Part shown: positions 1 through 5,253 of the stretch, in pieces
Numbering within the stretch: position 1 is the first letter of the stretch
Layout of the letters: the number at the start of each line of letters is the position of its first letter
From: OCS116 cluster bacterium
GTDB taxonomy: Bacteria; Pseudomonadota; Alphaproteobacteria; Rhizobiales; OSC116
NCBI GenBank assembly: GCA_002402005.2
Contig: NVUS02000185.1
Location: forward strand, 1-14,351
Direction: 5' to 3'
DNA length: 14,351 bases
Made by a program: the position numbers and the translations under genes
The notes under the pieces: model-generated
Databases searched by the model: none
Told to the model about the DNA's origin: nothing
What the model saw: only the letters and a program-made list of their open reading frames with translations

Positions 1-779
1 ATGCTCGGACGAATGGTTCAAACAGCCGCTCAAAATTCAAAACCACCCGCCTTGTTGGGTTATTCTGCGCGGCGGCTATGTTACTGGTCAGCTGTACGTC
101 GTTTTCTTCACAAACCGACAACCCACAGCGTATAAAACCCACCGGCAACCCCGCAGTTGACCGCCAAGCACAAGCCTTTCAAAATGTGCGTCTGTGGGGC
201 AAAGCCTATGATGCCGATGGCAACAACATCATCAACATTATTGGCTATGCCAAAGCTTTATCGGGCATTGGCAGTGAAGGTCGGGCGATAAAAGTGTTAG
301 AAGACGGCGCGGCGAAATATCCCAAAGACGCTGGCATCATGCGAACCCATGCCAAAATATTATCCAAACATGGCTTGATTGGCCCGGCATTGCGCAAAAT
401 GCAAGCCGCGCTAAAACACGCACCCAATGAATGGCGACTTTATAACGACATTGGTGAGCTACATAGCAAAATGGGCGAGCAAAGCTTGGCCATAGATGCC
501 TTTAAGCGCGCCCTAAAGCTCGACCCGAACAACCCCAATATCCATACCAATATGGGGGTTACCTATATGTTCAACAAACAGCTGATATTGGCCGAAAAAC
601 ATTTGAACATTGCCGTAAGCCACCCCAATGCCACCGCCAAAATGCGCCAAAATTACGCCTTCACTTTGGGTCTGCAAGGCAAATATAAGGCGGCACGCAA
701 AATGTTTTTGCAAGATTTAACGCTGAAGCAAGTCAACAGTAACATCGCACAACTCAAGGCCATCAACGGCGACAAGTGA
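1..779 (+). CDS. tadD: TadD-like TPR lipoprotein, 5' end outside window
   Basis: This is probably the TadD-type pilotin-like lipoprotein of the Tad pilus, a TPR scaffold at the outer membrane that in the family supports secretin assembly. The reading frame (codons in phase with position 3) is open to the window edge. The ATG at 78 is not a credible start, because it lies inside a signal peptide: a basic stretch around 48-50, a hydrophobic run, then the lipobox LVSC with its cysteine at 93-95. No ATG, GTG or TTG occurs in frame before 78, so the start lies upstream of the window. Counting from the ATG at 78, TPR-like helices run from about residue 52 to 215. The clearest repeat is at 119-152, ending in the usual ALKLDPNN signature. 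It shares a strand with the pilus operon but is cut off from it by two minus-strand genes. TPR fold and lipoprotein nature are visible; the TadD name is inferred from size, lipobox and neighbourhood. Confidence 0.75.
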   Translation, partial: ARTNGSNSRSKFKTTRLVGLFCAAAMLLVSCTSFSSQTDNPQRIKPTGNPAVDRQAQAFQNVRLWGKAYDADGNNIINIIGYAKALSGIGSEGRAIKVLEDGAAKYPKDAGIMRTHAKILSKHGLIGPALRKMQAALKHAPNEWRLYNDIGELHSKMGEQSLAIDAFKRALKLDPNNPNIHTNMGVTYMFNKQLILAEKHLNIAVSHPNATAKMRQNYAFTLGLQGKYKAARKMFLQDLTLKQVNSNIAQLKAINGDK

Positions 780-790
780 TATTTAGCTAA

Positions 791-811
791 AAAAACTTTT
801 GTTTAAGTTTT
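791..811 (+). terminator. possible weak terminator after tadD
   Basis: AAAACTT (792-798) and AAGTTTT (805-811) form a 7-bp AT-rich hairpin with a 6-nt loop, starting 12 bp after the tadD stop. It lacks a GC core, so termination would be weak. Its right arm is followed by TCTTAACC, which also belongs to a possible regulatory box. Confidence 0.3.
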
Positions 812-835
812 CTTAACCCATATTATTGACATATT
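803..835 (+). promoter_or_regulatory. imperfect CtrA-like box and candidate promoter
   Basis: TTAA (803-806), six bases, then TTAACC (813-818) resembles a CtrA site but is one base shorter than the usual N7 spacing. CATATT at 830-835, preceded by TGA, could be an extended -10. A second reading uses TTGACA (826-831) as a -35 with TTTATT (850-855) as a -10 and an 18-base spacer. Either would serve the small gene at 886. This is pattern matching only. Confidence 0.3.
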
Positions 836-885
836 CAAAACTTATACCATTTATTATAAGACATTCGTAATGAGGTTTTGTAATC

Positions 886-1242
886 ATGTTCGATAAATTG
901 AAACAAATTATTGGTGCTACCTGCTTGGTCATTGGCTTTGGCTTTTTGCCGTCTTTGTCCTTGGCGGCTGACATCGCCGAAAATAGCACACTACCGGTAC
1001 GACAAAATTGCGCCAAAGCCGCCTATATTTCCGACCAGTGGAATAAAAATACCAAAACATCCAATCAGAATAATGCATTGGCTTATAAGAAACTCATCTG
1101 CCAATCTGGCCGTGAGGCATTTATCTTAATTGAAGCGGCTGCGCAAAATTTTAGCTATCGATTAATTGATCATTCCAATAAAAAAATCAGCGAAAAAGAC
1201 AGTCAAATGTGTGTGATTGTTAACAAATATTGCGACAAGTGA
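886..1242 (+). CDS. small exported four-cysteine protein, unknown function
   Basis: I do not recognise this 118-residue protein. It starts with a Sec-type signal peptide: K4/K6, a hydrophobic stretch from about residue 8 to 24, and a likely cut after LSLA near residue 27. That leaves a mature part of about 90 residues. The mature part carries four cysteines (42, 72, 109, 116), an even number that suggests two disulfides in the periplasm or outside the cell. It is polar and rich in Asn and Lys, with no transmembrane segment and no recognised catalytic motif. The start is supported by TGAGG about 9 bases upstream. The gene ends 7 bp from the end of truA on the opposite strand, with no clear terminator between them. 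Its position between tadD and the pilus operon makes a pilus or envelope role possible, but nothing in the sequence proves it. Confidence 0.7.
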   Translation: MFDKLKQIIGATCLVIGFGFLPSLSLAADIAENSTLPVRQNCAKAAYISDQWNKNTKTSNQNNALAYKKLICQSGREAFILIEAAAQNFSYRLIDHSNKKISEKDSQMCVIVNKYCDK

Positions 1243-1249
1243 CGCTGAA

Positions 1250-1987
1250 TTAATAATCAATTTGCGCCAAATATAAGCCATGAGCCGGCGCCACTTCACC
1301 GCATTGGGCGCGGTCACAAGCTTTTAAAGCTATGTCTATTTGCTCAGGCACCCAGCGCCCCTCACCGACATTTTTAAGGCTACCAACAAATGAACGCACT
1401 TGATTGTGCATGAATGAGCGGGCCGAAACTTCAATTTCAATATCTTCCCCATGGCGTGTCACCAACACTTTGTTGATGGTTTTCACCGGCGATTTGGCCT
1501 GGCAATGCACACTGCGAAACGTGGTGAAATCATGATGGCCAATTAAATATTGTGCGGCCTGGTGCATGGCCGTTGCGTCTAACTCCTGACGCACATGCCA
1601 GGCCAAGCCACGATCCAACGCCAGTGGTGCGCGGCGGTTGACGATGCGGTAGATATAATGGCGCTCTTTGGCATCAAAACGGGCGTCAAAAGCCGCATCA
1701 ACCAATTCCACGGATAAAACCGAAATGGCGTCCGGTTTTAAATGATAATTCACCGCCTCGCGTATTTTTTGCGGGTCCCATTCACTCTCCAAATCAATAT
1801 GCGCCACCTGCCCCAAAGCATGCACGCCAGAATCCGTCCGGCCAGAGCCGCCAACACGTGGGGTTTGTTTGGTAAATTTGGCCAAAGCCATTTCAATTTG
1901 GCCTTGCACCGTGCTGCCGGTGTCTTGTATCTGCCAACCAAAAAAGGCCGCGCCATTATATTCAATTGTTAATTTATATCGAAACAT
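1250..1987 (-). CDS. truA: tRNA pseudouridine(38-40) synthase TruA
   Basis: TruA converts uridines 38-40 in the anticodon arm of many tRNAs to pseudouridine in the cytoplasm. The 245-residue length is normal for the family. The N-terminal strand RYKLTIEYNGAAFFGWQ is typical. The catalytic aspartate is D52 in GRTDSGVHALGQVAH, and later family blocks include HHDFTTFRS and the RSFMHNQVRSFVGSL stretch. On the minus strand, AGG sits a few bases before the ATG at 1987, which supports the start. The gene is a housekeeping insertion between tadD and the pilus operon. A bidirectional-looking hairpin separates it from the minus-strand gene behind it, so it is probably transcribed on its own. Confidence 0.96.
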   Translation of the reverse strand: MFRYKLTIEYNGAAFFGWQIQDTGSTVQGQIEMALAKFTKQTPRVGGSGRTDSGVHALGQVAHIDLESEWDPQKIREAVNYHLKPDAISVLSVELVDAAFDARFDAKERHYIYRIVNRRAPLALDRGLAWHVRQELDATAMHQAAQYLIGHHDFTTFRSVHCQAKSPVKTINKVLVTRHGEDIEIEVSARSFMHNQVRSFVGSLKNVGEGRWVPEQIDIALKACDRAQCGEVAPAHGLYLAQIDY

Positions 1988-2022
1988 ATCTGCCTAGCTA
2001 TATAAGTTCACCAAGCCATACT

Positions 2023-2057
2023 AAAAAAGCCTCTCCATGTAAACAGAAAGGCTTTTT
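2023..2057 (-). terminator. rho-independent terminator of the 2085-2702 gene
   Basis: AAAAAGCCT (2024-2032) pairs with AGGCTTTTT (2049-2057) over 9 bp with a 16-nt loop. Read on the minus strand it lies 28 bp after the stop of the 2085-2702 gene and ends in a run of six T (2028 down to 2023). The mirrored T run means it could also act weakly on plus-strand transcripts. Confidence 0.75.
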
Positions 2058-2084
2058 AAATTCTTTATATATAAACCACAATAT

Positions 2085-2702
2085 CTATTGCGGCGGCAAG
2101 ATTGTGAAAGTCTGCAGCTCTTCTCTAAGCCCACCATTGTCACGGCTTGCAACCACACTGCCTTCTGAACCTTCTCCGCTATAAAAGCCACCAACATCAG
2201 AATCTATATTGGCCGCAGCCTCGGCTGCTGTGATGCTCATTTGGTTCATTTTGGCCATCACTTGGCCTAGATTGGTGCTAAATGCCTCCGTATCATCATT
2301 GGGGTTGATCACCCGCTCACAATATGGCGCGCATGAATAGCTCCATTGTTTACCGGCTTTATATACGGTTAAGTTGCCATCTTGCTCTTCTTGCACGGCA
2401 ATGTCGTAATTGTGCATCACATTGCCCATGGCATCCAATATAATAATGTTGGTGCGGCCACTGGCTTTGCCGACCAAAACCAATATATTGTTTTCTTGCG
2501 GCGTCACATCTGCCAAAGCTGGGTTGCCAATAATGATGGTGGTCGGGGCTTTGGCTAGCTTTAATATGCTGGCCTTATTCACTTCAATGCGCAATGTCTC
2601 GGCCGTTGCCGGGGTTATCAATAAAGTGCCCATCGCCAATAACACGGTTAAACCAACTGCTGCGACACGTCTCTTTATATATATAGGTTTCATGAATGAC
2701 AT
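2085..2702 (-). CDS. stand-alone secretin N-terminal-domain (pilus N domain) protein
   Basis: This 205-residue exported protein has a signal peptide (K/R at 5-12, hydrophobic 13-31, cut after PATA near 34). One N0-like domain follows at about 36-105, of the kind found at the start of CpaC/RcpA secretins. The match is visible by eye against CpaC in this window: both have the IIGNPALADV / LIGNPEIAEV block and then a GRTNIIILD / GSTNIIYFD block. No BON or secretin channel domain follows. Instead there is a C-terminal part with a CX3C pair (C124, C128) and a low-complexity Gly/Ser/Ala tail. GAAAGGG about 6 bases before the ATG supports the start. The gene is divergent from flp1, so it may share its control region. 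An accessory of the Tad secretin is the likely role; the exact function is inferred. Confidence 0.75.
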   Translation of the reverse strand: MSFMKPIYIKRRVAAVGLTVLLAMGTLLITPATAETLRIEVNKASILKLAKAPTTIIIGNPALADVTPQENNILVLVGKASGRTNIIILDAMGNVMHNYDIAVQEEQDGNLTVYKAGKQWSYSCAPYCERVINPNDDTEAFSTNLGQVMAKMNQMSITAAEAAANIDSDVGGFYSGEGSEGSVVASRDNGGLREELQTFTILPPQ

Positions 2703-2899
2703 AAAACGCCCTTTCGGTAAGCCAAATTCAAATTTATTACCTCTAGCTCTACCGGTTAAAGGTGAACGAATTGCAAATATTTAACAAAAATGTTCCAAAT
2801 AGATACAATTGACCCCAAAACCCACCAATTTGCCCAAAATTGCCGCCAGAAAATACTGTAAATCATCTATAAAAATTCATATTCTAAATGAAGCTTTAT

Positions 2900-2929
2900 T
2901 AAAGACATACTATTTCTTTGGTGTCTTTA
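2900..2929. repeat. 8-bp inverted repeat, operator-like
   Basis: TAAAGACA (2900-2907) is repeated in inverted form as TGTCTTTA (2922-2929). The arm centres are 22 bp apart, about two helical turns, as expected for a dimeric regulator. It ends 5 bp before the first CtrA-type box. There is no T run, so it is not a terminator. Confidence 0.45.
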
Positions 2930-2934
2930 TGCGC

Positions 2935-2951
2935 TTAATTAGATGTTAACC
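2935..2951 (+). promoter_or_regulatory. CtrA-type binding box 1 upstream of flp1
   Basis: TTAA (2935-2938), seven bases, TTAACC (2946-2951) matches the CtrA consensus TTAA-N7-TTAA exactly, including the CC often seen after the second half. In Caulobacter, CtrA activates pilA. The site is 43 bp upstream of a second exact box. Confidence 0.65.
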
Positions 2952-2977
2952 TAAATATTCTTAATATATAAACACGT

Positions 2978-3011
2978 TTAACTTAGTTTTAACTATGATA
3001 TTGCTTATATT
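2978..3011 (+). promoter_or_regulatory. CtrA-type box 2 and candidate flp1 promoter
   Basis: TTAA (2978-2981), seven bases, TTAAC (2989-2993) is a second exact CtrA-type box. TATATT at 3006-3011 matches five of six -10 positions and would place the box across the -35 region, as at CtrA-activated promoters. Transcription would then start near 3018, giving a leader of about 160 bases. TATAGT at 3019-3024 is an alternative -10. Confidence 0.6.
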
Positions 3012-3178
3012 CATTGCGTATAGTCTAATATACTCTAATGATAGACTTTAGGATGCGGTTTTATATTAAATTGTTGCTATTAACGACTCGGTAATACTTG
3101 CTCACTATATTGGACTTGTTCAGCGATTAAACACACTAATCCTGACGGTGCTTAACAATATTGTGTATGGAGTATATT

Positions 3179-3364
3179 ATGAAAAATTTAGCAAAACGTT
3201 TTATGAATGACGAATCTGGTGCAACAGCTATTGAATACGGCCTAATCGCTGCTGGTATCGCTGTAGCAATCATCACTGCCGTAAATACATTGGGTTCAGA
3301 CATTGGCAAAATGTTCGATCGTGTTGGTGATAAAGTGGACACAATTGCTAAAGTAGCAACTTGA
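3179..3364 (+). CDS. Flp-type prepilin 1
   Basis: This 61-residue prepilin is a structural subunit of the Tad (type IVc) pilus, equivalent to Flp/PilA. A short basic leader ends at G14. CpaA should cut between G14 and A15, leaving ATAIEYGLIAAGIAVA..., with the Flp-family glutamate and tyrosine at mature positions 5 and 6 and a hydrophobic assembly helix to about residue 38. The tail is short and charged. The ATG at 3179 is chosen over an in-frame TTG at 3161, because GGAG at 3169-3172 lies 6 bases before the ATG and would otherwise be inside the gene. It stands downstream of two CtrA-type boxes and is closed by a strong terminator 32 bp after its stop. Confidence 0.95.
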   Translation: MKNLAKRFMNDESGATAIEYGLIAAGIAVAIITAVNTLGSDIGKMFDRVGDKVDTIAKVAT

Positions 3365-3395
3365 TCCAACGGATTTACAAAAAATTATTTTTTGG

Positions 3396-3426
3396 AACGG
3401 CATCAGATTTCTGGTGCCGTTTTTTA
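3396..3426 (+). terminator. terminator after flp1
   Basis: ACGGCATCAG and CTGGTGCCGT form a 10-bp GC-rich stem (3397-3420, one G-U pair) around the loop ATTT, followed by six T. The site closes the flp1 transcript and separates it from flp2. It is almost identical to the hairpin after flp2. Confidence 0.9.
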
Positions 3427-3474
3427 TGCCCAATATTGTAAATTGTTATAACTTCTATACAGCTAAATAATTTG

Positions 3475-3492
3475 CAATGATGTTAATCATTG
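3475..3492. repeat. 7-bp inverted repeat over the flp2 control box
   Basis: CAATGAT (3475-3481) and ATCATTG (3486-3492) flank GTTA. The repeat covers the first half of the CtrA-like box of flp2, so it could be a competing operator. The matching box before cpaA does not have this symmetry. Confidence 0.4.
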
Positions 3493-3514
3493 TTTTACCC
3501 TAATGTGCGATAAT
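3483..3514 (+). promoter_or_regulatory. CtrA-like box and extended -10 before flp2
   Basis: TTAA (3483-3486), seven bases, TTTACC (3494-3499) differs from a CtrA box by one base. Nine bases later, TGC followed by GATAAT (3509-3514) reads as an extended -10. The same arrangement, with the same spacing, lies before cpaA. The box would cover the -35 region, and transcription would start near 3521. Confidence 0.5.
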
Positions 3515-3591
3515 TTTAACAATTTAGAGCGACGAGAAAATTGCATAACCCGTTGATCTAACAATGCGCAACAATTTGTACGGAGTGAAGC

Positions 3592-3771
3592 ATGAAAAAC
3601 TTAGCCACTAATTTTATAAATGATGAATCTGGTGCAACAGCCATTGAATATGGCCTCATTGCCGGGGGCATTGCCATCGCCATTCTGACTGCCATCACGC
3701 AGCTAGCCACAGACATTGGTGATATGTTCGGTAGAATTTCGGCCAAAGCCAATGACGCTGCCACTGACTAG
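3592..3771 (+). CDS. Flp-type prepilin 2
   Basis: This 59-residue second Flp prepilin is about 60% identical to the first by eye. Leader and helix are nearly the same: MKNLA start, NDESG leader end, predicted cut after G14, then ATAIEYGLIAGGIAIA with Glu+5 and Tyr+6. The C-terminal 20 residues differ and end in Asp rather than the Lys/Val-rich tail of pilin 1. CGGAG about 6 bases before the ATG supports the start. It has its own promoter-like element and its own terminator. It could be an alternative major subunit or a minor subunit; the sequence does not decide. Confidence 0.94.
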   Translation: MKNLATNFINDESGATAIEYGLIAGGIAIAILTAITQLATDIGDMFGRISAKANDAATD

Positions 3772-3794
3772 TTCGCAAAAAAATTCAAAATTAT

Positions 3795-3825
3795 AACGGC
3801 ATCAGGTTTCTGATGCCGTTTTTTT
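3795..3825 (+). terminator. terminator after flp2
   Basis: AACGGCATCAG (3795-3805) and CTGATGCCGTT (3810-3820) form a perfect 11-bp stem around GTTT, followed by a T run to 3825. It would stop most pilin transcripts before cpaA, leaving the machine genes dependent on read-through or on the box at 3885. Confidence 0.92.
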
Positions 3826-3884
3826 ATGTCCAAAACACAGAAACCTGTCTTCAAACGTAATTCAACTGTTTATTCGCCGCAATG

Positions 3885-3916
3885 TTAAGGAATGATTTAC
3901 CATAACATGCGATATT
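3885..3916 (+). promoter_or_regulatory. CtrA-like box and extended -10 before cpaA
   Basis: TTAA (3885-3888), seven bases, TTTACC (3896-3901), nine bases, then GATATT (3911-3916) preceded by TGC. It has the same box, spacing and TGCGATA core as the element before flp2. This places a likely start point near 3923, about 20 bases before the cpaA ATG, so cpaA-tadC may have its own promoter. Confidence 0.5.
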
Positions 3917-3944
3917 TTCCTTAAATGTGTAATTGCGAGGAAAA

Positions 3945-4460
3945 ATGGACAATTTTTTAGTCATTTTTATTAAATATTTCTTTCCAGCCATAATGGTTGG
4001 GATTATATTGTGGGATTTTTTCACAATGATCATCCCAAATGGATTGAATATTTTGCTATTTGTCGGCTTTTTGGGGCTGGCGATGATGATTGATATGTCA
4101 CTCGAAGATATAGGTTGGCATTTGCTGGCCGCTTTCTTGGCATTAGCCGCTGGCTTTGCCGCATTTGCTTTCAATCTATTTGGTGGCGGTGATGCCAAAA
4201 GCATTGCAGCGGCAACGGCTTGGTTTGGGTGGAGCACCGAGAGCATTATATTTATATTGCTCACTGCCATTCTTGGCGGGGCATTTGCCATTGCGCTGAT
4301 CACCATCAGGTCAAGCGGCATTAACCTCATACTGCCTGCCAAAATAGTGGATATGAAATGGGTTAAATCCATCCTCGTGCCCGAAGCCCGTATGCCTTAT
4401 GGCGTGGCCATTGGCGCTGCCGGGTTAATTATGTATTCGCCGAAAGTCTGGCTCAGTTAA
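3945..4460 (+). CDS. cpaA: Tad prepilin peptidase CpaA/TadV
   Basis: This inner-membrane aspartic protease removes the leader from Flp prepilins. The 171-residue protein is the short TadV type, without the N-terminal methylase domain of PilD. The two catalytic aspartates are D24 in the first helix region (WDFFTMIIPN, matching the family D...IPN pattern) and D83 in GGGDAK, the GxGD motif. Five or six hydrophobic segments span the protein. The ATG at 3945 is preferred to an in-frame TTG at 3933, because GCGAGG (3935-3940) is the ribosome-binding site 4 bases upstream. It is the first machine gene after the two pilin modules, and a 39-bp gap holding a palindrome separates it from cpaB. Confidence 0.94.
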   Translation: MDNFLVIFIKYFFPAIMVGIILWDFFTMIIPNGLNILLFVGFLGLAMMIDMSLEDIGWHLLAAFLALAAGFAAFAFNLFGGGDAKSIAAATAWFGWSTESIIFILLTAILGGAFAIALITIRSSGINLILPAKIVDMKWVKSILVPEARMPYGVAIGAAGLIMYSPKVWLS

Positions 4461-4468
4461 GAAATGAA

Positions 4469-4488
4469 TTTAAACGCTTAAGTTTAAA
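4469..4488. repeat. palindrome between cpaA and cpaB
   Basis: TTTAAAC (4469-4475) and GTTTAAA (4482-4488) surround GCTTAA in the 39-bp gap. The hairpin ends 1-2 bases before the AAAGGA ribosome-binding region of cpaB, so it could affect cpaB translation or mRNA processing. It has no T run. Confidence 0.4.
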
Positions 4489-4499
4489 AGGATAGTTAA

Positions 4500-5252
4500 A
4501 TGAATTTGTCAAAGATAATCATAATAGTAATTGCACTGGGCGTTGCCATCGGCGCGATGATGTTATCCAAAAGCCTCGTCTCTCAACCACAGCAAGTTGC
4601 CGAAGTGCAGGTGATCGACAAAGTCGAAAAAACCAACATCCTATTGGCCAAAACCATGATGCCGATGGGGCATAAAGTGACTGAAGACGACATTATGTGG
4701 CAAGAATGGCCAAAAGACATGGTGCGCGAAACTATGATCACCGAAATTGGTGGTGAAGATATGATGGAAAAAGCCTTGGCCTCTATCGTCAAAATACAAA
4801 TTGACGAAGGCGACCCGATCCGTTTTTCAAAATTGGTTGATCCTCAAGGTGGTGGTTTATTGTCAGCAATTCTAGCCCCCGGCATGCGGGCAATCAGTAC
4901 GCCTATATCGCCAGAAACTGGCGCAGGTGGCTTTATCCTACCCAATGACAAGGTCGATGTATTGCTGACCAAGCAAGATAGAAATGCACAAAACAAAACA
5001 AAAACCATATTGGCCAATATCAAAGTATTGGCGATTGACCAAACCATTAGAGAAGAAGATGGCCAACAAGTGGTGGTCGGACGAACAGCAACTCTGGAGT
5101 TAAGCTCAGCCCAATCTGAAATTTTGGCATTGGCCAATAATGAAGGCAGCCTCACTCTTAGCTTGCGTAGCCTTGCGGATCGCAATGTCAGTGAAAACGC
5201 CCCTGTACGGCTCAAGAGAAAACTAACCATTCTGCGTCACGGGAAATCATAA
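4500..5252 (+). CDS. cpaB: Flp pilus assembly protein CpaB/RcpC
   Basis: CpaB/RcpC is a periplasmic partner of the Tad secretin, anchored in the inner membrane. The 250-residue protein has one N-terminal membrane segment (about 5-22), an SAF-like domain from about 46 to 110 (NILLAKTMMPMGHKVTEDDI), and the RcpC core from about 125. The core has family blocks APGMRAISTPI, GFILPNDKVDVLLT and TATLELSSAQSEILALA. AGGA lies about 7 bases before the ATG. The stop is followed by one base and then the cpaC ATG, so the two are co-transcribed and probably translationally coupled. Confidence 0.93.
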   Translation: MNLSKIIIIVIALGVAIGAMMLSKSLVSQPQQVAEVQVIDKVEKTNILLAKTMMPMGHKVTEDDIMWQEWPKDMVRETMITEIGGEDMMEKALASIVKIQIDEGDPIRFSKLVDPQGGGLLSAILAPGMRAISTPISPETGAGGFILPNDKVDVLLTKQDRNAQNKTKTILANIKVLAIDQTIREEDGQQVVVGRTATLELSSAQSEILALANNEGSLTLSLRSLADRNVSENAPVRLKRKLTILRHGKS

Positions 5253-5253
5253 A

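Larger units (their letters stand above)
2703..3178. other. 476-bp divergent regulatory region
   Basis: This AT-rich gap lies between the minus-strand secretin-N gene and flp1 and contains no plausible gene. From 2703 to about 2895 I see only a ribosome-binding site for the minus gene and a weak minus-strand promoter candidate (TTGGAA, 17 bases, TGCAAT). From 2900 on it contains an 8-bp inverted repeat, two CtrA-type boxes and candidate -10 elements. This leaves a leader of roughly 160 bases before flp1. Confidence 0.7.
3179..3916 (+). repeat. tandem pilin-terminator-promoter module, two diverged copies
   Basis: Three landmarks recur in order at almost the same offset: pilin start (3179, 3592), terminator stem (3397, 3796) and CtrA-like box (3483, 3885), offsets 413, 399 and 402. 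The copies have diverged between landmarks. A duplication of a roughly 400-bp unit is the simplest reading. Confidence 0.65.

Noticed and set aside
1..135. A 44-codon frame starting with ATG at position 1.
   Set aside because: It overlaps the TadD-like frame, whose lipobox and TPR content are convincing, and it encodes no recognisable protein. It could be the tail of an upstream gene, but nothing supports that.
2410..2784. A 124-codon plus-strand frame across the start of the secretin-N gene.
   Set aside because: It lies mostly opposite a gene with a clear signal peptide and domain, and it has no start signal of its own.
3022..3047. AGTCTA / TAGACT inverted pair in the flp1 leader.
   Set aside because: The arms are only 6 bp with a 14-base loop, in AT-rich sequence with other repeats of TCTAAT; too weak to call.
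3161..3178. TTG start for flp1, adding six residues.
   Set aside because: It would put the GGAG ribosome-binding site inside the gene and lengthen the prepilin leader. The ATG at 3179 fits the family and matches the second pilin.
3933..3944. TTG start for cpaA.
   Set aside because: The GCGAGG ribosome-binding site lies at 3935-3940, inside the extended frame, and points to the ATG at 3945.
3136..4372. Minus-strand open frames opposite the two pilins and cpaA.
   Set aside because: They are complements of well-supported genes, have no ribosome-binding site, and their Ala/Met/Ile-rich translations are what the antisense of hydrophobic helices gives.
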